Shown piece by piece: positions 7,473 through 13,089 of a stretch of DNA of 15,654 nucleotides. Each line of letters begins with the position of its first letter. Position 1 is the first letter of the stretch. The notes beneath the pieces are model-generated. The model ran no database searches. It was not told the DNA's origin and saw only the letters and a program-made list of their open reading frames with translations. The position numbers and the translations under genes were made by a program. Source of the stretch: an uncultured Opitutia bacterium (GTDB taxonomy: Bacteria > Verrucomicrobiota > Verrucomicrobiia > Opitutales > UBA953); the NCBI GenBank assembly GCA_903879465.1, contig CAIRLQ010000121.1, positions 1 to 15,654 on the forward strand, in the 5' to 3' direction.

Positions 7473-8081
7473 ATGAGCTTCTCCCTAGACCTTACCAAGC
7501 CCCTCAGCCGCCTCGGTCTGGCTGTCAACGCCCTGATTTTGGCCGTTGTTTTCTACGGCATCTCCGTGGCCTCGTTCAAGTACATGAGCCACACCCTGCC
7601 GGAATCCGGCGCCCATCAGAAGGAAGCCGAAGTGAAGGCCGGCCTTGTGGAGAAGTCCCTCGCCAAGGCCAAGACAGCCTCGAAGGGCAAGGCCTTCGAC
7701 GTCAAGGCTGCCACCGAGCAGGCGGAGCATGCGGCTGAAACCGAAGTCGCTAAGCAGGCCGAGGAGATCCACCATCATGCGGTCTCAGGTTGGGCTCCTT
7801 TCGCCATCTTTCTTCTGATTCTTTCGGCCCTATTCTTCGCGGGCTTCCTCGGGGTCTTTGTCCAGCGCCGCGCTAATGACGCCGGGCTTCTGGGCCTTTG
7901 GCTATTCACCAATCATCTCGGCGCCGTGTTGCTCGCCGGCTACGTCGCTTTCTACCCCTTCTTGGCGGCCAATGATCTCCGCCGGGCCTGGGCGCCTCTT
8001 TTCTACGCAGGTCTCGTCCTGTTGCTACCGGCGCTCCTTTCTGGCGAAGGCCACGGCGAGCACGACGAACACGCCCATTGA
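7473..8081 (+). CDS. Four-helix membrane protein with coiled-coil loop and His-rich tail, unknown function
   Basis: 202-aa integral membrane protein of no family I recognise. Predicted helices: 14-34, 107-129, 140-164 and 172-190. Between the first and second lies a long Ala/Lys/Glu-rich segment (about 45-100) with heptad-like spacing that should form a helix or coiled coil, ending in EEIHHHAVSGW. The C-terminus reads GEGHGEHDEHAH, giving seven histidines in total in these two acidic clusters, suggestive of metal binding. The ATG at 7473 is chosen because the frame upstream overlaps the divergent phosphatase gene and codes for nothing membrane-like. There is no Shine-Dalgarno (upstream TTTCGCACC), so the transcript may be nearly leaderless. 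It converges on surE with an 8-nt gap. A metal transporter accessory or a respiratory/assembly membrane factor is conceivable; neither is demonstrated. Confidence 0.8.
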   Translation: MSFSLDLTKPLSRLGLAVNALILAVVFYGISVASFKYMSHTLPESGAHQKEAEVKAGLVEKSLAKAKTASKGKAFDVKAATEQAEHAAETEVAKQAEEIHHHAVSGWAPFAIFLLILSALFFAGFLGVFVQRRANDAGLLGLWLFTNHLGAVLLAGYVAFYPFLAANDLRRAWAPLFYAGLVLLLPALLSGEGHGEHDEHAH

Positions 8082-8089
8082 GGCTGGGC

Positions 8090-8857
8090 TTAGAGCGACG
8101 CAGTGCGTCCGAAGTCGAAGACCGTGTGACTGATCAGGCCTCGCTCTAAAACGGCGAGGTCTGTTTGTTGTTCGGTGCTGAAATTGGCCCCGTCATTCCA
8201 GGCGAACTGGAAGCCGGTGGCGTTACGTTTGAATAATGAGCCATGTCGGACGAGCGCGGGCACGCTGCGTTCCATGCCCGTGTGGTTGTTGACGCCGGAG
8301 GGGTAGTTCAGGCTATGGACCTGCAGCCCTGGGGTTGTGTGGCCGATGATGCCGTGGGCAAAGCGCGCGGTGTGTCGGCAGGCGGCCTCAAGATGGGGCC
8401 GAAGTTCGGGCGGGCAGATACTCGAAGCGCGGTGGACGCGTTCGAAGAGCGATTGTTCAAGGTCCAGTGAACAGGCCACGGCAGGATAACCCCAGGCGGT
8501 GCCCTCCGTCGCGCCCGCCAAGGTGCCTGAGCTCAGGCAGAGTGGCATGGTGGCATTGAAGCCGATGTTCAGCCCTGAAATCACCACGTCGGGCTTGACC
8601 GGGAGAAGGTGACCCAAGGCGATATTGATGCAGTCCGAAGGGGTGCCGTCGATGGACCAGGCGCGGGCGCCCAAGTTGGGGTATTCAGCCACGGTTACTT
8701 CCCGATGGCGGCTGAAGGCTCGGCCGATCCAGCTGCGTTCGCCTGAGGGAGCGGCGACGAGTACATGGAAGCCTTGGGCGATGCAGGCGTCGACCAAGGC
8801 GTGCAGGAACGCAGCGTTGATGCCGTCGTCGTTGGTCAACAGGGCGGTGGGCTTCAT
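8090..8857 (-). CDS. surE: 5'/3'-nucleotidase SurE
   Basis: Metal-dependent nucleoside-monophosphate phosphatase (and exopolyphosphatase in some species), cytosolic, 255 aa as usual. The metal site is LLTNDDGI with Asn9, Asp10 and Asp11; Ser42 lies in APSGERSWIG, and Asn97 in VVISGLNIGFN. The conserved IDGTPSDCINIAL (69-81) and the SSGTLAGATEG loop (109-119) are intact. The loop around Ser42 reads GERSWIGRAFS where QSG-type sequences are common, a modest variation. It starts 7 nt after the McsA-like gene's stop, so the two are almost certainly co-transcribed. Its stop is 8 nt from that of the convergent membrane-protein gene. In proteobacteria surE often sits with pcm and nlpD in stationary-phase clusters; here the partner is different. 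Confidence 0.95.
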   Translation of the reverse strand: MKPTALLTNDDGINAAFLHALVDACIAQGFHVLVAAPSGERSWIGRAFSRHREVTVAEYPNLGARAWSIDGTPSDCINIALGHLLPVKPDVVISGLNIGFNATMPLCLSSGTLAGATEGTAWGYPAVACSLDLEQSLFERVHRASSICPPELRPHLEAACRHTARFAHGIIGHTTPGLQVHSLNYPSGVNNHTGMERSVPALVRHGSLFKRNATGFQFAWNDGANFSTEQQTDLAVLERGLISHTVFDFGRTASL

Positions 8858-8864
8858 CGCAGGA

Positions 8865-9359
8865 TTATTTCTGCCCCTCGACCTGGCCGCTCTCTAGCTC
8901 CATGATCTGGTCGCGCAGGGCTGCCGCGGTTTCGAAGTCTTCCTCCTTGAGTGCCGCTTTCAGGAGGCTCTTGGCTTTGGTCAGGAGTGCAATCCGGTCG
9001 GCCTTGGCATCGTGCGGACGGCGTCCTTGATGTTCCAGTCCGGGCTGAATGCGGGCGATCGTCGCCAAGGCCTGCGCCTCGTGGGTTTCGTAGCAGGTGG
9101 GGCAGCCCATCCGGTGAATGCGTTCGAAGTCGGTCCAGCGGAAGCCGCAGGTGGGGCACTTTCCTCGCCCCTGCGGGGTGGGGATGGTCATTTTGAGGCC
9201 GAGTGCCACGGAGGGCAGGATAGCCTCGGCTGAGCCCGTCTGGACGGCGGGGCAGTCCTGGCAACAGGCATGGGTCTCCGCCTTACCCCCGGCGACGAGG
9301 GTGACGAACACGGCGGGCGCCTTGGAGCAACCCTGACAGGATGATGGACGGAGAATCAT
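8865..9359 (-). CDS. McsA-like zinc-finger/UVR-domain protein
   Basis: 164-aa cytosolic protein with the architecture of McsA, the activator of protein-arginine kinase McsB. Four Cys pairs, apparently two zinc sites: C8/C11, C33/C36, C68/C71 (CPTC) and C86/C89 (CPTC). A C-terminal UVR motif (about 125-157, KAALKEEDFETAAALRDQI) matches the UvrB-UvrC interaction helix pair. In Firmicutes McsA sits in a ctsR-mcsA-mcsB-clpC operon controlling protein quality; here no kinase, clpC or ctsR is in view, and the downstream partner is surE, 7 nt away. Function through an arginine kinase elsewhere in the genome, a Clp adaptor role, or a UvrABC-linked role are all open. Domain call is firm, cellular role is not. 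Confidence 0.82.
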   Translation of the reverse strand: MILRPSSCQGCSKAPAVFVTLVAGGKAETHACCQDCPAVQTGSAEAILPSVALGLKMTIPTPQGRGKCPTCGFRWTDFERIHRMGCPTCYETHEAQALATIARIQPGLEHQGRRPHDAKADRIALLTKAKSLLKAALKEEDFETAAALRDQIMELESGQVEGQK

Positions 9360-9434
9360 CGCCTGTCACCTTGCACGCGAAACACCGCGGGTTCAAGTGC
9401 GACAACGAACCTTTTCAGGTTGAAGCCGACCCGC

Positions 9435-9440
9435 AGGCGG
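9435..9440 (+). promoter_or_regulatory. Probable ribosome-binding site of tolQ
   Basis: AGGCGG lies 7 nt before ATG 9448. It is a partial match to a Shine-Dalgarno and favours that start over the in-frame TTG 9442 (which would fall only 1 nt after it) and over ATG 9457. Confidence 0.45.
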
Positions 9441-9447
9441 ATTGCCT

Positions 9448-10305
9448 ATGAAAGCGATGCTTTCTCCCGTTTTCATGCTGGTACTGGCCGACACTGGAAA
9501 GGGCGCCCTCTGGTATTTTCAGCAGATGGACTCCGCTGGTCTTGCTGTCGCGGGGGTGCTACTCATCTGCTCTTTTATCGGCTGGGGTGCCATGATTCAG
9601 AAATGGACCGATGTGCACGAACTCCGTCGCCGTAATCACGCCTTCGAGCGCCGCTTACGCGACGAGCCTTCGGTGGTCGCTCTGAATTTCCCCCGTGGTT
9701 CTAACCTAGGACCGTATGAATTCCTCGTCGCGGAAGCGGTCTCAGCCGTGCAGAGGCACAAGGGCCGCATGGTCCGTCCTTCCGATGTCACGCTCTGTAT
9801 GGGTCACGTGGAGAATGCGATTCAGCGCGGCATCGCTCGTACGATGGTGAAGTATGAAGAGAAAATGGTAATTCTCAGTTCGCTGGTTTCGGGCGGCCCC
9901 TTCCTCGGCTTGCTCGGTACGGTTTGGGGCGTGATGGTCACCTTCGGCGCACTCACCGAGAAGGCCAGTATTGCGCAGCTCGCTCCAGGTGTCTGCGGTG
10001 CGCTTGTCACCACCACGCTTGGTCTGTTGGTCGCTATTCCCGCCACCTTCGGTTATAATTATCTGCTTACGCAGGTGAAAATCATGACGACGGAACTTGA
10101 GAACTATGCGAGTTCGCTGGCCGACCGCGTGGAACTCGAACTCGAAGGCGAGGCTCGCCGTAACTTTGAAGCCGCCCAGGAACGCGAGCGTCTCCTGCGA
10201 GCTGCGGCGGCAGCCGCCGCCCCGAGTGCGACTGTGCACGCCACCGTCGCCGACGCCGCCTCGTTGCCCCCCGCCGCTTTGCCCGGCTGGGAAGATGCCC
10301 AGTAA
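9448..10305 (+). CDS. tolQ: TolQ/ExbB/MotA-family proton channel subunit
   Basis: Inner-membrane stator subunit that, with TolR, uses the proton gradient to energise TolA; needed for outer-membrane constriction at division. 285 aa. Helices lie at about 30-50, 145-165 and 180-205, with a large cytosolic loop between the first two, the standard TolQ topology. The family core is clear: KYEEKMVILSSLVSGGPFLGLLGTVWG (136-161) and IAQLAPGVCGALVTTTLGLLVAIPA (175-199), containing the Thr residues that line the proton path. The C-terminal tail (about 235-285) is an unusual Glu/Arg then Ala/Pro-rich extension beyond the usual TolQ end. ATG 9448 is preferred for its AGGCGG. First gene of an operon: tolR follows after 6 nt. 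The ExbB name is equally possible by sequence; the TolA-like third gene supports TolQ. Confidence 0.9.
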   Translation: MKAMLSPVFMLVLADTGKGALWYFQQMDSAGLAVAGVLLICSFIGWGAMIQKWTDVHELRRRNHAFERRLRDEPSVVALNFPRGSNLGPYEFLVAEAVSAVQRHKGRMVRPSDVTLCMGHVENAIQRGIARTMVKYEEKMVILSSLVSGGPFLGLLGTVWGVMVTFGALTEKASIAQLAPGVCGALVTTTLGLLVAIPATFGYNYLLTQVKIMTTELENYASSLADRVELELEGEARRNFEAAQERERLLRAAAAAAAPSATVHATVADAASLPPAALPGWEDAQ

Positions 10306-10311
10306 GCGCGT

Positions 10312-10737
10312 ATGGCCCGCTCTTTTTCCAGACCTAATCGGCTCCACGTGATCAGCGAGCTGAACGTCACGCCGATGCTCGATCTGTGCTTCGTGCTGCT
10401 GATTATCTTCATGATCGCTACGCCCGTGCTCGAGCAGACGACGGCTGTCAATCTGCCCAAGGCGGAGAAGGGGGCTGGCAAGAGCGCCGACGCCAAGGTG
10501 CAGTACCGCTTCGTCAGCATCGCTCGCGACGGGTCTTATGGGATCGGTAACCGCACCGTGACCCTGGTTCAGCTTGAGTCCGAGTTCGCGGGTATCGCAG
10601 CGTTACCGGAAGCCGAACAGCCTGTCGTGCGCATTCGTGCTGACTCGACGTTACCTTATCAGAAGGTCATCGACGTGATGTCCACGGCCAAATCCAAGGG
10701 ACTCGTCAAAGTCGGCCTCGATACCGAAATTCGCTGA
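10312..10737 (+). CDS. tolR: TolR/ExbD-family proton channel subunit
   Basis: 141-aa single-helix inner-membrane protein that partners TolQ in proton-driven force generation. The N-terminus is cytosolic (basic, residues 1-15), followed by the family hallmark ELNVTPMLDLCFVLLIIFMI (16-35), in which Asp24 is the conserved protonatable residue of the transmembrane helix. The periplasmic domain (about 45-141) ends in the typical VRIRADSTLPYQKVIDVMST... GLVKVGL pattern (106-135) of ExbD/TolR. It starts 6 nt after the tolQ stop with no visible Shine-Dalgarno, which suggests coupled translation, and lies 4 nt before tolA. Confidence 0.93.
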   Translation: MARSFSRPNRLHVISELNVTPMLDLCFVLLIIFMIATPVLEQTTAVNLPKAEKGAGKSADAKVQYRFVSIARDGSYGIGNRTVTLVQLESEFAGIAALPEAEQPVVRIRADSTLPYQKVIDVMSTAKSKGLVKVGLDTEIR

Positions 10738-10741
10738 GACC

Positions 10742-11539
10742 ATGGCAGGCCAAGGAAAAGGGGTGGTGGGTTCCATCGCGGTGCACGTCGGCATCCTTTG
10801 CGCAATCGTAGGTTTCTCGTGGTATGCTTCGCGTCATGCGGGCACCTCGACCGAGGCAGTGGATCCGCTGTTGGTCGACTTGAATGGCATTCCCGGCAAG
10901 CGGGCTGGCCAGGTCGGCAAAGTTGAAGGCGTCGCTAAGTGGCAGGAGAATGGCTCCAAGCTTGGCGTCCCTTTGGTTCATATCAAGAAGCTCGATGTCG
11001 CTAAAATCGAGCAGGACCGGGAGAAGGCGGAGAAAGCCGCGCAAAGCGAGCCGGCTGCCAAGTCGATGAGTAAGGCATCCCCGAAGTCTGGTTCCAGTGG
11101 TTCCACGGGCAAGGCCTCGCTGAACGATTTCCTTAATTCCAAGGGAGGCAAGTCGGGCTCCGGGAAGACTGGCGGCATCGGCGGTGTCGCGGTGAAGCAG
11201 GGCCGTAATTATGGCACGGGCGATAACGGCGGCGACGGAGGTTCGGCTTCCGAGCAGCAGCTTTACGCCGGCGAGGTGCTTGCCCGTTTCCGCTCGGCCT
11301 GGACCGATGTTATCGCTGCGGAAGGCGGGACAATCGCCAGTGCCGGCAGCTGTGGAGTAACCCTTTCTGTGGATGCGGTGGGGAATGTGAGTTTCTTAGG
11401 GTGGCTCAATCGCCCCAAGGATACCCGCATGGTCGAACTGGTGCGCCGGGCCTGCGCTCAGATCGGGAATTGCGGCAAGCCACCGTCGGGAAAATCTTTT
11501 AAAATCGATTTCCCAAAAGTCGGCGTGTCAGAAGGCTGA
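10742..11539 (+). CDS. tolA: TolA/TonB-like energy-transducing envelope protein
   Basis: 265-aa protein with the three-part TolA plan. One N-terminal helix (about 8-28) contains Ser11-x3-His15, the S-x3-H motif by which TonB/TolA contacts ExbBD/TolQR. A long low-complexity periplasmic linker (about 85-172) is first Lys/Glu/Ala-rich, then Gly/Ser-rich. A folded C-terminal domain (about 175-260) resembles TolA domain III: Tyr/Phe-rich helix LYAGEVLARFRSAW, then the strand pair with VTLSVDAVGNVSFLGW. Cys204, Cys238 and Cys244 are present there; TolA domain III carries a disulfide. It is shorter than E. coli TolA (about 420 aa) owing to a shorter linker. Third gene of the operon, 4 nt after tolR; no tolB or pal follows, since the next gene is on the other strand. 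TonB remains an alternative name. Confidence 0.8.
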   Translation: MAGQGKGVVGSIAVHVGILCAIVGFSWYASRHAGTSTEAVDPLLVDLNGIPGKRAGQVGKVEGVAKWQENGSKLGVPLVHIKKLDVAKIEQDREKAEKAAQSEPAAKSMSKASPKSGSSGSTGKASLNDFLNSKGGKSGSGKTGGIGGVAVKQGRNYGTGDNGGDGGSASEQQLYAGEVLARFRSAWTDVIAAEGGTIASAGSCGVTLSVDAVGNVSFLGWLNRPKDTRMVELVRRACAQIGNCGKPPSGKSFKIDFPKVGVSEG

Positions 11540-11549
11540 GCGAGCTCAG
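11536..11549. repeat. Inverted repeat spanning two convergent stop codons
   Basis: CTGAGC-GA-GCTCAG is a perfect 6+2+6 inverted repeat. It contains the TGA of tolA (11537-11539) and, on the other strand, the TGA of ridA (11546-11548). As RNA it could form a 5-bp stem with a CGAG tetraloop on either strand. No T-tract follows in either direction, so it is not a standard intrinsic terminator; it may be a weak pause or RNA end-stabilising hairpin, or chance symmetry. Confidence 0.35.
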
Positions 11550-12010
11550 TCGCGAATCTCGAGTACGATTTGGACCTCGACCGAGACGCCGAGCGGAAGG
11601 CCGTTCACGGAGACCGCGGCGCGGGCATGCTTGCCGGCATCGCCAAAGATTTGAAGGAGGAACTCCGAGGCGCCGTTCAGAACCTTGGGGCTGTCGCTGA
11701 AGCCATCGACGCCATTAACGAAGCCATTGACCATGACCACGCGGCTGATGCGGTCCAATGAGCCTAGGGCGGCCTTGGCGTTAGCGAGGGCGTTGAGGGT
11801 GCACAACTTGGCGGCCTCGGCGGCCTGGGTGAGATCAACTTCGCGGCCGACCTTTCCGAGCGAGACCACCTTGCCGTCTTTCATCGGGAGGGTGCCGGCG
11901 AGGTAGAGCAGGTTGCCGGTGCGGACGGCCGGGACGTAGGCGCCAGCCGCGGCGGGAGGCGTCGGCAACGTGAGGCCGAGTTCTTGGAGGCGGGCTTCGA
12001 TGGAGGGCAT
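11546..12010 (-). CDS. ridA: RidA-family enamine/imine deaminase
   Basis: Cytosolic protein of the RidA (YjgF/YER057c/UK114) family, 154 aa, predicted to hydrolyse reactive enamine/imine intermediates from PLP enzymes and so protect metabolism. The N-terminal GAYVPAVRTGNLLYLAGTLP (23-42) is typical of the longer Rid subgroup. Arg130 in HARAAVSVNGLPLG occupies the position of the catalytic carboxylate-binding Arg of E. coli RidA, and Glu145 in VSVEVQIVLEI matches its conserved Glu. Start ATG 12010 gives the expected length; the frame stays open upstream to 12238, but that part runs through the HPP gene and is not protein-like. It follows the HPP gene by 5 nt and is last of the operon. Archetypal RidA is about 128 aa, so a divergent Rid subfamily with related chemistry is likely. 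Confidence 0.9.
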   Translation of the reverse strand: MPSIEARLQELGLTLPTPPAAAGAYVPAVRTGNLLYLAGTLPMKDGKVVSLGKVGREVDLTQAAEAAKLCTLNALANAKAALGSLDRISRVVMVNGFVNGVDGFSDSPKVLNGASEFLLQIFGDAGKHARAAVSVNGLPLGVSVEVQIVLEIRD

Positions 12011-12015
12011 GGAGG

Positions 12016-12525
12016 TCAGTACCAGTATTTGGGCCAGCGGGCTTCGCGGCGCAAGTTGTGATAAACAAGTGCGACGGCGATGATGAGCACGGCGCCGGTC
12101 AGGGTGGGGAAGAGTAGGAACGCCCAGCTTGGCTTGAGCGCAAAGACGATGAGCGGGTTGGAGCAGGCGGGCGGGTGCACCGTGCGGGTCAGTTTCATCA
12201 TCCCGATTGCTGAGCCCACGGCGAGGGCATCGCACCACCAGGAGGCCCCGCAGAATTTTAGGAAAATCAGGCCGGCCAGGGCGCCGATCAAGTGCCCGAG
12301 GATGACGTTGCGGGGCTGGGAGAAGGGCGAGTCGGGGTAGGCGAAGACGATCAGCGAGCTGGCCGCGAAAGAGCCCAGCAGCAGCATGACCTCGAGTTTT
12401 TGGGACAGCAGCGAGAGCGCGGCTACTACGAAAGTTGCGGCCAGGGCGGTGGCGAAGATTACGCCCATGGAGGAGCGTGGCGGTGGGCTGCCCCCATCCC
12501 CGCGCATCTTCGTCAGTAGGTCCAT
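12016..12525 (-). CDS. HPP-family integral membrane protein
   Basis: 169-aa membrane protein of the HPP family, named after its conserved motif, seen here as RTVHPPACSNPL (114-125). The other family block is SFAASSLIVFAYPDSPFSQPRNVILGH (52-78). Hydrophobic segments: about 20-40, 46-64, 76-95, 100-112 and 124-155. A plant chloroplast HPP protein has been linked to nitrite transport; bacterial members are largely uncharacterised, so transport of a small anion is a family-level suggestion only. It lies 12 nt after the small exported-protein gene and 5 nt before ridA. Start ATG 12525 has no Shine-Dalgarno; Met7 is a possible alternative. Confidence 0.87.
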   Translation of the reverse strand: MDLLTKMRGDGGSPPPRSSMGVIFATALAATFVVAALSLLSQKLEVMLLLGSFAASSLIVFAYPDSPFSQPRNVILGHLIGALAGLIFLKFCGASWWCDALAVGSAIGMMKLTRTVHPPACSNPLIVFALKPSWAFLLFPTLTGAVLIIAVALVYHNLRREARWPKYWY

Positions 12526-12537
12526 CCGGGTGGGGCC

Positions 12538-13053
12538 TTACTTAACGCGCTTCAGACCTTCGATGATTTCCAGAATCAGTTCGCGGCTGCGGGTTTTGAC
12601 TTCACGGCCGAGGGTATTGTCCGAAGTTCCCATGGCGCGTTTCGAGGAGGCGTAAGATTGGGCCAGTACCGCTTCCTTGTTGCGAGAGATGACGGCATTA
12701 TCGCGCACTGAAAGTACGACATCGGCGTTATAGCGGCCTAGGCCGCGATCTAGGCGAACGTCGATGGTCAGCAGCGGAGTGGAGGTCTCGGAGTTGGCGC
12801 CGTTAAAATCCTTCGGGGTGATGTTGGCGCGGCGGAGTTCCAGCTCGAGCATGTCGCGGATGTCGGTGCGAAGGTCGGCGTCTTCAGGGCGGGTTTCGGA
12901 CGTTGTGACGTCGATGAAGAAGAATGTCACCCCGCGAAGTTTAGCGAACGCCTTGTCGTCTCCGGTGCTGCGGGCCGGAGTGGCCGGGTCGGCTTGGGCG
13001 GAACCGTTGACGGCGGCGAGGCAGGCCAGAAGGGAGAGGGCGAGGTGGCGCAT
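12538..13053 (-). CDS. Small exported protein of unknown function
   Basis: 171 aa with a Sec signal peptide: MRH then a hydrophobic run ALSLLACLAAV and a likely cleavage site after AQA (residue 21), leaving about 150 residues. Mature regions look alternately strand- and helix-forming: GVTFFFIDVT (41-50), a charged helix DLRTDIRDMLELELRR (60-75), TPLLTIDVRLDR (92-103), YNADVVLSVRDNAV (108-121) and a terminal helix (about 150-168). I do not recognise the family. The fold pattern loosely recalls small periplasmic lipoproteins such as LptE or CsgG/LpoB-like domains, but no diagnostic motif is present. The Cys at position 11 is too close to the N-terminus to be a credible lipobox. It lies between the oppA-like gene (36 nt upstream) and the HPP gene (12 nt downstream), all on the same strand. 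Confidence 0.75.
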   Translation of the reverse strand: MRHLALSLLACLAAVNGSAQADPATPARSTGDDKAFAKLRGVTFFFIDVTTSETRPEDADLRTDIRDMLELELRRANITPKDFNGANSETSTPLLTIDVRLDRGLGRYNADVVLSVRDNAVISRNKEAVLAQSYASSKRAMGTSDNTLGREVKTRSRELILEIIEGLKRVK

Positions 13054-13089
13054 GGGAATAAGGAAAGTGTAGGTGGGGGCGGGGACGCT

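Noticed and set aside
8097..8109. GACGCA-G-TGCGTC inverted repeat near the surE stop, considered as a terminator
   Set aside because: The single-base centre cannot form a hairpin loop without breaking most of the stem, there is no T-tract, and it lies in surE coding sequence.
10104..10520. A minus-strand frame across the tolQ-tolR junction
   Set aside because: Ala/Ser/Arg-rich antisense shadow of two well-supported genes.
11085..11260. Gly/Ser/Lys repeats in tolA considered as a DNA repeat array
   Set aside because: The low complexity is at the protein level (the periplasmic linker); codons vary and no regular DNA unit is repeated.
12011..12238. Upstream extension of RidA by 76 codons
   Set aside because: It lies within the HPP gene in another frame and is Arg/Pro/His-rich; RidA homology starts at ATG 12010.
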